64,000 nt of DNA from Kitasatospora phosalacinea (GTDB lineage: Bacteria; Actinomycetota; Actinomycetes; Streptomycetales; Streptomycetaceae), in assembly GCF_000717185.1 (NCBI RefSeq), contig NZ_JNYE01000018.1:1-64000 (forward strand), read 5' to 3'. The notes beneath the pieces were generated by a model. It saw only the letters and a list, made by a program, of their open reading frames with translations. It ran no database searches and was not told the origin of the DNA. The position numbers were made by a program, and so were the translations under genes. Shown piece after piece: positions 39,971 to 48,635 of the stretch; positions within the stretch are counted from its first letter, which is position 1, and every line of letters begins with the position of its first letter.

Positions 39971-41158
39971 TCAGGGGGACGGGGAACCGGAGGTCTGGGG
40001 CGAGGCCTGCTGGGCCCGGTGGGCGTTGAACTCCTCGACGTTCCGCCGCTGCTGCTCCTCGCTGTCGGTGAAGCGGGTGTCCCCGGGCTGGACGGTGACG
40101 AAGTACAGCCAGTCACCGTCGGCGGGGTTGATCGCGGCCCGCAGCGCGTCCCGGCCGGGGTTGCCGATCGGGGTCGGCGGCAGGCCGGGGTGGGCGTAGG
40201 TGTTGAACGGGGAGTCGAGCCTGGTGTCGTCCTGGGTGGTGGTGAGGGTGGAGCGGCCGAGGGCGTAGTTGATGGTGGAGTCGAGCTGGAGCGGCATGTT
40301 CTTGGCGAGCCGGTTGTAGACGACCCGGGCGACCTTGGCCATGTCCTCGGGGTTGTCCGCCTCGGCCTGGGCCAGGCTCGCGACGGCCAGCAGCCCGTAC
40401 GGGGAGACGCCGTGGGCGGTGGCGGCGTCGGCGACGGCGGGGCCGGTGAGGGCGCCCTCGGCCTCCTTGACCATGTCCTGGAGGAGGGTGAGGACGGTGC
40501 TGTCACCGGTGACGGGGTAGGTGGCGGGGTAGAGGTAGCCCTCCAGGTGCCCGGCGGCGTCGGCGGGCAGGCCCAGGTCGGCGAGGTGCTGCTCCGCGGT
40601 GGCCTTCGCGGTGCCCGGGTCGAGGCCGAGCCGGGTGTCGATCGCGGCGAGGACCTGGGTGGAGCGCCAGCCCTCGGGGATGGTCAGGGCGTTGGCGTTG
40701 GACGGGTCGAGCAGCACGTTCAGCGCCGAGACCGCCGACATCCGCTCCTTGAGGGTGTACGTGCCGGGGTGGATGTTGCTGCCCGCCGGGCTCTTCGCCG
40801 CGGCCTCGGTGAACGCCCGGGTGGAGGCGACCACGTGCTTGGCGGTCAGGGTCTTGCCGATCTGGGTGAGGCTGGCGCCCTGCGCCACCGACACCTGCAC
40901 CTGGCCGCTGCCGCCGCCCGCGAAGTCGGGGGCGGGCTTCTTCCCCTCGGGCCAGAGCACGACCGCCGTGAGCACCACCGCCATCACCACGCCCAGCAGC
41001 CCGGCCACGCTCAGGCAGCACGCGGCCCGGGTGCGCAACTGCTCCGGGTCGGGCGGTTCGACGCCGTACGGCAGGCCGGGCGGGGCGCCCTCGGGCTCGA
41101 CCACGGGGGCGCCGAGGTGGCCGGGGGTGAGTCCGGGCGCGGTGTACGGGTCGGTCAC
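39971..41158 (-). CDS. Second MltG-like endolytic transglycosylase
   Basis: Paralogue of the downstream mltG, 395 residues. It has a short cytoplasmic tail, a transmembrane helix at about 47-69 (CLSVAGLLGVVMAVVLTAVV), then the YceG domain: GSGQVQVSVAQGASLTQIGK, LTIPEGWRSTQVLAAID, catalytic Glu in VASLAQAEADNPEDMAKVA, VVYNRLAKNMPLQLDSTINY and [19 protein letters not shown]. The catalytic signature is intact. It lies between ruvX (with a large palindrome in between) and mltG. Confidence 0.92.
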   Translation of the reverse strand: MTDPYTAPGLTPGHLGAPVVEPEGAPPGLPYGVEPPDPEQLRTRAACCLSVAGLLGVVMAVVLTAVVLWPEGKKPAPDFAGGGSGQVQVSVAQGASLTQIGKTLTAKHVVASTRAFTEAAAKSPAGSNIHPGTYTLKERMSAVSALNVLLDPSNANALTIPEGWRSTQVLAAIDTRLGLDPGTAKATAEQHLADLGLPADAAGHLEGYLYPATYPVTGDSTVLTLLQDMVKEAEGALTGPAVADAATAHGVSPYGLLAVASLAQAEADNPEDMAKVARVVYNRLAKNMPLQLDSTINYALGRSTLTTTQDDTRLDSPFNTYAHPGLPPTPIGNPGRDALRAAINPADGDWLYFVTVQPGDTRFTDSEEQQRRNVEEFNAHRAQQASPQTSGSPSP

Positions 41159-41186
41159 GGGGGCCCTTCCGGCGGCGGGCAGGGAG

Positions 41187-41226
41187 AGAGGGGCCCGTGC
41201 GGACGCGCGTCCGCACGGGCCCCTCT
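41187..41226 (-). terminator. Perfect 40-bp palindrome between ruvX and the second mltG
   Basis: Twenty-bp arms with no unpaired spacer: agaggggcccgtgcggacgc and its exact reverse complement. It lies 23 bp past the ruvX stop. It probably ends or attenuates the alaS-ruvX transcript. Confidence 0.8.
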
Positions 41227-41249
41227 ACCGGGAAGCTAGCCCGCGCCGA

Positions 41250-41744
41250 TCAGACGACCGGTTCGACACTCTCGCCGGGCGCCCGACCGCTCACCCGTTC
41301 GGTCTCAAGGGCCGACTGCAGGATCACCACGGCGGCGGCCTGGTCGATCACCGAGCGGCCCTTCTTCGACGACCGGCCGGAGGCCCGCAGCCCGGCGGCG
41401 GCGGTGACGGTGGTCATCCGCTCGTCCACCAGCCGCACGCCGACGGGGTACAGCAGTCCGGCCAGCCGGCCCGCGTACTCGCGGACCTTGGCGGCGGCCG
41501 GGCCCTCCTTGCCGTTCAGCGAGCGCGGCAGGCCGACCACCACCTCGACCGCCTCGTACTCCTCGACGATCGCCTTCAGCCGGGCCTGCGAGCGGCCCCC
41601 GGCGGGGACGGTCTCCACCGGCGTGGCGATCAGCCCGTCGGGGTCGCAGACCGCGACCCCGATCCGGGCGTCACCCACGTCGACGGCGATCCGCCGACCG
41701 CGCCGGAAGACCTTCTCCGGAACCTCGATGTGCTCGTCGCTCAC
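41250..41744 (-). CDS. ruvX: Putative Holliday junction resolvase / pre-16S rRNA nuclease (RuvX/YqgF)
   Basis: RNase H-fold nuclease; E. coli YqgF matures the 16S rRNA 5' end, and the family was first linked to Holliday junctions. The 164-residue product has the first catalytic Asp in [21 protein letters not shown], then [19 protein letters not shown] and [14 protein letters not shown] with the later acidic residues. The start overlaps the alaS stop by 4 bp, an arrangement conserved in actinobacteria. Confidence 0.95.
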   Translation of the reverse strand: MSDEHIEVPEKVFRRGRRIAVDVGDARIGVAVCDPDGLIATPVETVPAGGRSQARLKAIVEEYEAVEVVVGLPRSLNGKEGPAAAKVREYAGRLAGLLYPVGVRLVDERMTTVTAAAGLRASGRSSKKGRSVIDQAAAVVILQSALETERVSGRAPGESVEPVV

Positions 41745-44407
41745 GCGCGCTCGGCCACCAGTGCCCGCACGGCCTCGACGGCGTCCGCGACGGCCGCGGG
41801 GTTGGTGCCGCCGCCCTGCGCCACGTCGTCCTTGCCGCCACCGCCGCCGCCGAGGGTCTTGGCCGCGGCGCGGACCAGCTCGCCCGCCTTGATGCCGCGC
41901 CCGCGGGCGTCCTCGTTGGTGGCGATCACGGTCAGCGGGCGGTCGTTCGCGACGGTGAACGCGGCGACCACGGCCGGGCGGGAGCCGAGCCGGGCCCGGA
42001 CGTCCAGCACCAGCTTGCGCAGCTCGTCCGCGCCGGTGCCGTCACCGACCCGGGCGGCGACCAGGGCCACGCCCCGGACGTCCTCCGCGCCCTCGGCGAG
42101 GCCCGCGGCGGCCGCGAGGACCTTCTCCGCGCGGAACTTCTCGATCTCCTTCTCGGCGTCCTTGAGCTTGGCGAGCATCCCGGAGATCTTCTCCGGCAGC
42201 TCCTCCGGGCGGCCCTTGACCAGCTCGGTCAGCTGGGAGACCACGGTGTGCTCGCGGGCCAGGAACTTGTACGCGTCGACGCCGACCAGCGCCTCCACGC
42301 GGCGCACGCCGGAGCCGATCGAGGACTCGCCGAGCAGCTTCACCAGGCCCAGCTGGGCGGTGTTGCCGACGTGCGTGCCGCCGCACAGCTCCTTGGAGAA
42401 GTCGCCGATGGTGACCACGCGCACCGAGTCGCCGTACTTCTCGCCGAACATCGCGATGGCGCCCTGCTTGCGGGCCTGGTCCATCGTCATCACCTCGGCG
42501 GTGACGTCGAGCTCGCGGACCAGCACCTCGTTGATCTTCTGCTCGACGTCGGTCAGCACCGAGCCGGGGACGGCCGCGGGCGAGCCGAAGTCGAAGCGGA
42601 AGCGGCCCGGCGCGTTCTCCGAACCGGCCTGGGCGGCGGTCGGGCCGAGCGCGTCGCGCAGCGCCTGGTGGGTCAGGTGGGTCGCCGAGTGGGCGCGCGA
42701 GACGGCCCGGCGGCGGTCGGTGTCGATGGTCGCGTACGCGGACGCGCCGAGCACCACCTCGCCGAACAGCACCCCGCCGGAGTGCACGATCACGCCCGGC
42801 ACCGGCTGCTGCACGTCCCGGACCTCGACGACCGCGCCGGAGTCCAGCCGGATCCGGCCGTGGTCGGCGAGCTGGCCGCCGCCCTCGGCGTAGAACGGGG
42901 TGCGGTCGAGGATCAGCTCGACCTCGTCGCCCTCGGTCGCGGCGGGCGACGGGACGCCGTCCACCAGCAGGCCGACCACGGTGGCCTCGCCCTCGGTGTG
43001 GGCGTAGCCGGTGAAGACGGACGCCCCGGCCCGGTCGGCGACCTCGCGGTACGCGGCGACGTCGGCGTGGCCCGTCTTCTTCGCCTTGGCGTCGGCCTTG
43101 GCGCGGTCGCGCTGCTGCTGCATCAGGCGGCGGAACCCGGCCTCGTCGACCTGCAGGCCCTGCTCCTCGGCCATCTCCAGGGTCAGGTCGATCGGGAAGC
43201 CGAAGGTGTCGTGCAGCTTGAACGCCTGCTCGCCGGAGAGCACCGCGCCGCCGGACTGCTTGGTCTCGGTGACCGCGGCGTCCAGCAGGGTGGTGCCGGA
43301 GCGCAGCGTCTGCAGGAAGGCGTTCTCCTCGGCGACGACGACCGTCTCGATCCGCTTGCGGTCGGTCTCCAGCTCCGGGTACTGCGGGGCCATCGCCTTG
43401 ATCGAGACGTCGATCAGGTCCTTGGCGACCGGCTCGGTGGCGCCCAGCAGCCGCATGTTGCGGATCGCCCGGCGCAGGATGCGGCGCAGCACGTAGCCGC
43501 GGCCCTCGTTGCCCGGGGTGACGCCGTCGCCGACCAGCATCAGCGCGGTGCGGAAGTGGTCGGTGACCACCCGCAGCGACACGTCCGACCTGGTGTCGGC
43601 GCCGTAGGTGTGGCCGGTGAGCTCGGCGGCGCGGTCGAGGATCATCCGCGAGGTGTCGATCTCGAAGAGGTTGTCGACGCCCTGCAGGACGGCGGCGAGG
43701 CGCTCCAGGCCGAGGCCGGTGTCGATGTTCTTGCTCGGCAGGTCGCCGAGGATCTCGAACCCGTCCTTGCCGTCGCCGTGGCCGCGCTCGTACTGCATGA
43801 AGACCAGGTTCCAGATCTCCAGGTAGCGCTCGCCGTTGACCGCCGGGCCGCCCTCCTCGCCGTACGCGGGGCCGCGGTCGTAGTTGATCTCCGAGCACGG
43901 GCCGCACGGGCCGGGGACGCCCATCGACCAGAAGTTGTCCTTCATGCCCAGGCGCTGGATCCGCTCGGCCGGGACGCCGATCTTGTCACGCCAGATCTGC
44001 TCGGCCTCGTCGTCGTCCTGGTAGACGGTGATCCAGAGCTTCTCCGGCTCCAGGCCGTAGCCGCCGTCCGCGACGGAGCCGGTCAGCAGCTCCCAGGCGA
44101 ACGTGATGGCGCCTTCCTTGAAGTAGTCGCCGAACGAGAAGTTGCCGCACATCTGGAAGAAGGAGCCGTGCCGGGTGGTCTTCCCGACCTCCTCGATGTC
44201 CAGGGTGCGCACGCACTTCTGCACGCTGGTGGCGCGCGAGAACTGCGGCTTGATCTCGCCCAGGAAGTACGGCTTGAAGGGCACCATGCCGGCGTTGACC
44301 AGCAGCAGGGTGGGGTCGTCGGCGACCAGCGAGGCCGACGGTACGACGGTGTGGCCGCGCTCCTCGAAGAAGCGCAGCCAGCGGCGGCGGATCTCTGCCG
44401 ACTCCAT
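41741..44407 (-). CDS. alaS: Alanyl-tRNA synthetase
   Basis: Charges tRNA-Ala and edits Ser/Gly mischarging. The 888-residue product contains the class II aminoacylation domain ([33 protein letters not shown]), the editing domain with [16 protein letters not shown] and [13 protein letters not shown] zinc/editing motifs, and the C-terminal C-Ala domain ([18 protein letters not shown]). It follows a DUF6167 gene by a 1-bp overlap and overlaps ruvX by 4 bp. Confidence 0.98.
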   Translation of the reverse strand: MESAEIRRRWLRFFEERGHTVVPSASLVADDPTLLLVNAGMVPFKPYFLGEIKPQFSRATSVQKCVRTLDIEEVGKTTRHGSFFQMCGNFSFGDYFKEGAITFAWELLTGSVADGGYGLEPEKLWITVYQDDDEAEQIWRDKIGVPAERIQRLGMKDNFWSMGVPGPCGPCSEINYDRGPAYGEEGGPAVNGERYLEIWNLVFMQYERGHGDGKDGFEILGDLPSKNIDTGLGLERLAAVLQGVDNLFEIDTSRMILDRAAELTGHTYGADTRSDVSLRVVTDHFRTALMLVGDGVTPGNEGRGYVLRRILRRAIRNMRLLGATEPVAKDLIDVSIKAMAPQYPELETDRKRIETVVVAEENAFLQTLRSGTTLLDAAVTETKQSGGAVLSGEQAFKLHDTFGFPIDLTLEMAEEQGLQVDEAGFRRLMQQQRDRAKADAKAKKTGHADVAAYREVADRAGASVFTGYAHTEGEATVVGLLVDGVPSPAATEGDEVELILDRTPFYAEGGGQLADHGRIRLDSGAVVEVRDVQQPVPGVIVHSGGVLFGEVVLGASAYATIDTDRRRAVSRAHSATHLTHQALRDALGPTAAQAGSENAPGRFRFDFGSPAAVPGSVLTDVEQKINEVLVRELDVTAEVMTMDQARKQGAIAMFGEKYGDSVRVVTIGDFSKELCGGTHVGNTAQLGLVKLLGESSIGSGVRRVEALVGVDAYKFLAREHTVVSQLTELVKGRPEELPEKISGMLAKLKDAEKEIEKFRAEKVLAAAAGLAEGAEDVRGVALVAARVGDGTGADELRKLVLDVRARLGSRPAVVAAFTVANDRPLTVIATNEDARGRGIKAGELVRAAAKTLGGGGGGKDDVAQGGGTNPAAVADAVEAVRALVAERA

Positions 44408-44844
44408 CAGTGGGGGTCCTTCCGGTCGGTCGTGCGGCCCGGCAGCTCGCGCTGTCGGGGCTTGGCAACGATGGTCTGGGGGGTGGTGCGGCGCGGGGCG
44501 CGCGGGGACGGGGGCAGGGCGGCGGCCGGGGAGCCCGGGGCCGCCGAGATAGCTCGGGCCCCGTCGTCCGCGGCCGCGCCGCCCAGCGCCCGGCGGCGCG
44601 GCGGCTCGACGACCGCGGTGCCGTCCAGGCCGAGGTCGGCGCGCAGCTCGCGCTCGCGCTCGTCCATGCCGGAGCGGACGTCCCGGGCGAAGCGCCTGGC
44701 GGCGTCGCCGAGCTGCAGGGCGCCGCGGGCCGCGGTGCCGGACAGCGAGTCCGGGGTGAGGCGGTGCACCGCCTCGTTGGCCTTGTTCATCGCCCAGACC
44801 GTGGCGCCCGCGCCGACGGCCATCCAGAAGATCCTGCGCACCAT
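44407..44844 (-). CDS. DUF6167 family protein
   Basis: Conserved streptomycete protein of 145 residues found upstream of alaS; function unknown. The N-terminus [20 protein letters not shown] is a probable membrane-inserting helix, then [17 protein letters not shown] and a helical stretch with Arg/Glu pairs ([20 protein letters not shown]). The C-terminal third is Pro/Arg/Ala-rich and probably disordered. Its TGA overlaps the alaS ATG (TGATG). With the DUF948 gene it forms a short membrane-protein pair. Confidence 0.88.
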   Translation of the reverse strand: MVRRIFWMAVGAGATVWAMNKANEAVHRLTPDSLSGTAARGALQLGDAARRFARDVRSGMDERERELRADLGLDGTAVVEPPRRRALGGAAADDGARAISAAPGSPAAALPPSPRAPRRTTPQTIVAKPRQRELPGRTTDRKDPH

Positions 44845-44849
44845 CGCCG

Positions 44850-45329
44850 TCAGCCCCTCACGGCCCGGCGGACCCGGGCCAGCAGCCCGCCGCGCGGGGC
44901 CGCCTGGGCCCGCACCTCGGCCCGGATCATCCGGGCCAACTCCTCGCGCTCACCGGCCTGCTGGGGCACCGCGAGCGAGCCGTCCCGCTGCCGGGCGACG
45001 GCCTTGCGCACCCCGTAGCTGAACGCGGCCACCTTCACCAGCGGGCCGCCCAGCGTCGCGGCCACGGTGGAGGACAGCGCCTTGGCGTCGGCCGCCGCGT
45101 CCTGCACGTTGGCGGTGATCTCGTCGACCCGCTCCAGCTGCTCGTGCGCGCTGCGGACGGCGGCGTTCGCGTCCTGCAGCAGCGGCACGGCCTGCTCGGT
45201 GACGGCGGCGACCAGCACGGTCGCCTCCCGCAGCACCTTGGACAGCCGCACCAGCACCACCGCGAGCAGGGTGACCAGGACCGCCCAGAAGACGGCGACC
45301 AGCAGCCCGGCCAGCTCTCCCACGGACAC
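44850..45329 (-). CDS. DUF948 family membrane-anchored protein
   Basis: 159-residue protein with an N-terminal transmembrane helix (about 8-28, [21 protein letters not shown]). A helical region typical of DUF948 proteins follows, with regular Val/Leu/Ala heptads ([40 protein letters not shown]). The C-terminus is basic. Function unknown; the family is associated with general stress in Firmicutes. It is the first gene of the alaS run and has a strong inverted repeat 25 bp upstream of its start. Confidence 0.88.
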   Translation of the reverse strand: MSVGELAGLLVAVFWAVLVTLLAVVLVRLSKVLREATVLVAAVTEQAVPLLQDANAAVRSAHEQLERVDEITANVQDAAADAKALSSTVAATLGGPLVKVAAFSYGVRKAVARQRDGSLAVPQQAGEREELARMIRAEVRAQAAPRGGLLARVRRAVRG

Positions 45330-45353
45330 CTTCGCGCGCTCCCTACGGCTGTG

Positions 45354-45381
45354 TTAGCGGAAATTAGACAACTTCCGCTAA
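45354..45381. promoter_or_regulatory. 28-bp inverted repeat, probable operator
   Basis: ttagcggaa - 10 nt - ttccgctaa, perfect 9-bp arms. It is AT-richer than its surroundings and sits in the divergent promoter region between the DUF948 gene and the ATPase gene. The 19-bp centre-to-centre spacing suits a dimeric regulator on one face of the helix. Confidence 0.55.
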
Positions 45382-45557
45382 ACCCTATCGCGCCGGCGGC
45401 CCGTTCCCCGACCGGTATATCCGCCGGTGGGCCCGCCCCCGGACCGGCCGGGGGCGCGGACACCGCGCGTAACCTACCGTCAGGTCACCTCGTTGGGGGT
45501 TTGGCTCGCGGAGCGCGGGTCGGCAGGTTCCGGGTTTCCTACGCCACGGGGGCGTCC

Positions 45558-47726
45558 ATGGTCAGCAGGTCGGCGGCGCCCGGGGGCCCGGGGCGGCTCC
45601 CCGCCGAGGTCACCAGCTTCGTCGGCCGGGGCGCCGAACTCGCCGCGCTGACCGCCCTGGTGGGCAGGTCCCGGCTGGTCACGGTGACCGGCCCGGGCGG
45701 CGTCGGCAAGTCCCGGCTCGCCCTGCGCGCCGCCGCGCAGCTCGCCGACGGCTTCCCGGACGGCGCGCACCTGGCCGAGGTCGCCGCCGTGCAGGACCCG
45801 CTGCTGCTGGGCCACGCCGTGCTGGAGGCGCTGCGGCTGACCGACCACACCGCCCGCCCGCCGCTGGACGTGCTGGTCGAGCAACTCGCCGACCGCGAGG
45901 CCCTGCTGGTGCTGGACGGCTGCGAGCACCTGGTCGACGCCTGCGCCGAGCTGGTGGACGCACTGCTGCGCGCCGCCCCCGGCCTGCGGGTGCTCGCCAC
46001 CTCCCGGCAGTCGCTGCGCACCGCGGGCGAGCACCTGCTGCCGCTCGCCCCGCTGCCCTGCGAACCGGCCGGCGACCGGGACGGCGCGGAGGCCGAGGCG
46101 GTGCTGCTGTTCGCCGACCGGGCCGCCGCCGTCCGGCCCGGCTTCCGGCTGGAGCCCGGCAACCGGGACGGCGTGGCGCTGCTGTGCCGTCGGCTGGACG
46201 GCATCCCGCTGGCCCTGGAGCTGGCGGCCGGCCGGCTGCGGGCGCTCTCCGTCGAGCAGTTGGCGGCCCGCCTGGAGGACCGCTTCCGGCTGCTCACCGG
46301 CGGCGACCGGACGGCCCCGGACCGGCACCGGACGCTGCGCACCGCGATCGGCTGGAGCCACGAACTCTGCACCATGCAGGAACGTTTACTCTGGGCCCGC
46401 CTCTCGGTCTTCGCGGGCGGCTTCGACCTGGACGCCGCCGAGTACGTCTGCGCGGGCCGCGGCCTGGACGCCGACGACGTCCTGGAGCTCGTCGACTCGC
46501 TGGTCGACAAGTCCGTCCTGGACCGCCTCGACGACGACGGCGCCGTCCGCTTCCGGATGCTCGACACCCTGCGCGAGTACGGCACCCACTGGCTGCGGGC
46601 GGGCGGCGACGAGCAGCGGCTGCTGCGCCGCCACCGCGACTGGTACCTGGGCGTCGCCACCTGGGGCGAGGTCGAGTGGTTCGGCCCCCGGCAGGCCGAG
46701 ACCGCCGAACGCACCCGGCTCGCCCACGCCAACCTCCGCGCCGCCCTGGAGTTCTCGCTCGCCGAGCCCGGCGAGGAGCAGTTCGCCCTCGTCCTGGCCG
46801 GGACGCTCTGGTACTTCTGGGTCGGCACCGGCCACCTCGGCGAGGGCCGGCACTGGCTCGACCGCGCCCTCGCGCTCGCCCCCGAACCCACCGACGCCCG
46901 GGCCAAGGCGCTCTGGGTCACCGGCTACCTCGCCACCCTCCAGGGCGACCTGAACCGGGCCCGCCCCGCCCTGGAGGAGTGCCGCCGCCAGGCCCTGGAG
47001 ACCGGCGACGACCGGGCCCTGGCCTACGCCGTCCACCGGCAGGGCTGCGCCGCCCTGATCGGCGACGAGCCGGCCCGCGCCGCCGAGCTGTTCGAGGAGG
47101 CGCTGTGGCACTACGAGGCGCTCGGCGAGCTCAACTCGAACGTCCTGATGGCCATGTTCGAGCTGGCCCTCGCCCACCTCTTCCAGGGCGACGAGGAGAA
47201 GGGGCGGGCCTGGGTCGAGCGGGTCCGCGAGACCTGCGAGGAGCACGGCGAGCAGTGGGCGTACGGGTACTGCCTGTACGCGATGGCCTTCGCCCGGCGG
47301 CAGGCCGGCGACCTGCGCCTGGCCCGGGCCTTCGCCCGCGAGTCGATGCGGCTCAACCACCTGTTCCGCGACCTGCTGGGCATCGTGCTGGCGATGGACC
47401 TGCTGGCGCTGCTGGCCACCGAGGGCCCGGACGCCGACCTGCACGAGGCCCGGGTGCTGCAGGGCGCCGCGCACCGGCTCTGGCGGGCCGTCGGCACCCC
47501 GTTCTTCGGCTCCCGCTCCTTCAACGGCCCGCACCTGGAGTGCGAGCAGCGCGCCCGCGACGGCCTGACCGAGCAGGAGCACGCGACCGCCTTCCGGCTG
47601 GGCTCCCGGCTCGACCTGGACGCCGCCGTCCGCCGCGCCCTCGGCGGCGCCCCCCGCCGGGAACGGGAAACGCCCCCGCGGTCCGAGGACCGTGGGGGCG
47701 TTCCGCTCGCGGGTCAGCGCGAGTAG
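45558..47726 (+). CDS. AfsR/LuxR-like signalling ATPase lacking its DNA-binding domain
   Basis: STAND-type ATPase of 722 residues from ATG 45558. Visible are the entry TSFVGRGAELAALTALVGRS, Walker A VTGPGGVGKSRLALRAA, Walker B ALLVLDGCEHL, the DGIPLALELAAGRLRALS box and winged-helix linker (LDDDGAVRFRMLDTLREYG). TPR-like helices follow to the end. Relatives I know usually end in a LuxR HTH after this region; here the frame ends after RRALGGAPRRERETPPR with no HTH. The last codons read through the rpsD terminator and overlap rpsD by 13 bp. It may act as a sensor without direct DNA binding, or be a truncated remnant. Confidence 0.82.
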   Translation: MVSRSAAPGGPGRLPAEVTSFVGRGAELAALTALVGRSRLVTVTGPGGVGKSRLALRAAAQLADGFPDGAHLAEVAAVQDPLLLGHAVLEALRLTDHTARPPLDVLVEQLADREALLVLDGCEHLVDACAELVDALLRAAPGLRVLATSRQSLRTAGEHLLPLAPLPCEPAGDRDGAEAEAVLLFADRAAAVRPGFRLEPGNRDGVALLCRRLDGIPLALELAAGRLRALSVEQLAARLEDRFRLLTGGDRTAPDRHRTLRTAIGWSHELCTMQERLLWARLSVFAGGFDLDAAEYVCAGRGLDADDVLELVDSLVDKSVLDRLDDDGAVRFRMLDTLREYGTHWLRAGGDEQRLLRRHRDWYLGVATWGEVEWFGPRQAETAERTRLAHANLRAALEFSLAEPGEEQFALVLAGTLWYFWVGTGHLGEGRHWLDRALALAPEPTDARAKALWVTGYLATLQGDLNRARPALEECRRQALETGDDRALAYAVHRQGCAALIGDEPARAAELFEEALWHYEALGELNSNVLMAMFELALAHLFQGDEEKGRAWVERVRETCEEHGEQWAYGYCLYAMAFARRQAGDLRLARAFARESMRLNHLFRDLLGIVLAMDLLALLATEGPDADLHEARVLQGAAHRLWRAVGTPFFGSRSFNGPHLECEQRARDGLTEQEHATAFRLGSRLDLDAAVRRALGGAPRRERETPPRSEDRGGVPLAGQRE
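47669..47702. terminator. Bidirectional terminator between the ATPase gene and rpsD
   Basis: Fifteen-to-16-bp stem (aacgcccccgcggtcc / ggaccgtgggggcgtt, one wobble), short loop gagg. It is 12 bp past the rpsD stop and lies inside the coding frame of the convergent ATPase gene. Confidence 0.85.
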
Positions 47727-48328
47727 TACTCGACGACGAGCTGCTCGTCGCAGACGACCGGAACCTCGCGGCGCTGCGGCGCGCGGTCCAGGCGGAAGGC
47801 CAGGGCCTTCAGGTTGACCTCGAGGTACTTCGGGGTCTGGCCCTCGCCGGCGTTGCCGCCCTCGCGAGCCACCTGGAAGGGGACCTTCTCCTTGGACTTT
47901 TCCTTCACCGTGACGACGTAGCCCGGCTTCATCTGGAACGACGGCTTGTTGACCTTCGAGCCGTTGACCTCGATGTGACCGTGCACGACCATCTGGCGGG
48001 CCTGGTAGATGGTGCGGGCGATGCCCGAACGCAGGACCAGGGAGTCGAGGCGGACCTCCAGCAGGGCGACGAGCGCCTCACCGGTCTTGCCCTCGACCTT
48101 CTTGGCGGCCTCGAAGGCACGCGCCATCTGCTTCTCGCTGAGGTCGTACTGCGCGCGCAGACGCTGCTTCTCGGTCAGACGGACCTTGTAGTCAGAGTTC
48201 TGCTTGCGGCCGCGGCCGTGCTGGCCGGGCGGGTACGGGCGGGCCTCGAAGTACTTGACGGACTTCGGGGTCAGCGGAACGCCGAGAGCACGGGCGATCT
48301 TGACCTTGGGGCGCTTCTGGTTCGCCAT
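47714..48328 (-). CDS. rpsD: Ribosomal protein S4
   Basis: Primary 16S-binding protein that starts 30S assembly and often controls its own synthesis. The 204-residue product begins MANQKRPKVKIARALGVPLT, with YPPGQHGRGRKQ and the S4 RNA-binding domain LEVRLDSLVLRSGIARTIYQ, ARQMVVHGHIEVNGSKV. No N-terminal zinc Cys cluster is present (C-minus type). The gene stands alone, away from the alpha operon, as in other streptomycetes. Its leader contains an intrinsic terminator. Confidence 0.97.
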   Translation of the reverse strand: MANQKRPKVKIARALGVPLTPKSVKYFEARPYPPGQHGRGRKQNSDYKVRLTEKQRLRAQYDLSEKQMARAFEAAKKVEGKTGEALVALLEVRLDSLVLRSGIARTIYQARQMVVHGHIEVNGSKVNKPSFQMKPGYVVTVKEKSKEKVPFQVAREGGNAGEGQTPKYLEVNLKALAFRLDRAPQRREVPVVCDEQLVVEYYSR

Positions 48329-48635
48329 GTTTCCTTTTCCTGTTCAGATACGGCTGTCACCAGGTGTTGACGGAGGACGCTCCTCGCGGTCCGGAGAAAA
48401 ACCGCCCGTTGCCGGACGGTCAGCCGCTCTCCGCGACCGGGCACTATGTGCTTGCACACGAGTGGCCCACCGACCGGGAAGGGTGGTGGGCTGCCCGCGA
48501 CACCGAAGGCCGGTGCGCGCCGCTCCTGGGGGAGCTCCCTTGCGGGAGGCCCCGGTTCGGTGCCCCGCTGGTGCGGCCGGTCGCTCCTCGCGGAACCCCG
48601 GACCCGGGACACACCCCCCTACTATACGGGACGGC
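48329..48635 (-). other. Long rpsD leader region without a gene
   Basis: About 307 bp between rarA and rpsD. A TATAGT -10-like element lies at 48621-48626 (minus strand) just past the rarA stop, with no clear -35, giving a leader near 285 nt. The region holds several hairpins (for example gcacta-tgtgc near 48441 and ggtgggcc/ggcccacc near 48463-48495) and a U-run terminator at 48396-48420. No open frame looks coding. Confidence 0.55.
48396..48420 (-). terminator. Attenuator-like intrinsic terminator in the rpsD leader
   Basis: Minus strand ACCGTCCG-GCAA-CGGGCGGT: an 8-bp stem (one wobble) closed by a GNRA tetraloop and followed by TTTTT. It lies 68 nt before the rpsD start. GTCCGG of the left arm can instead pair with CCGGAC just after the T-run, giving a mutually exclusive fold. 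Confidence 0.6.
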
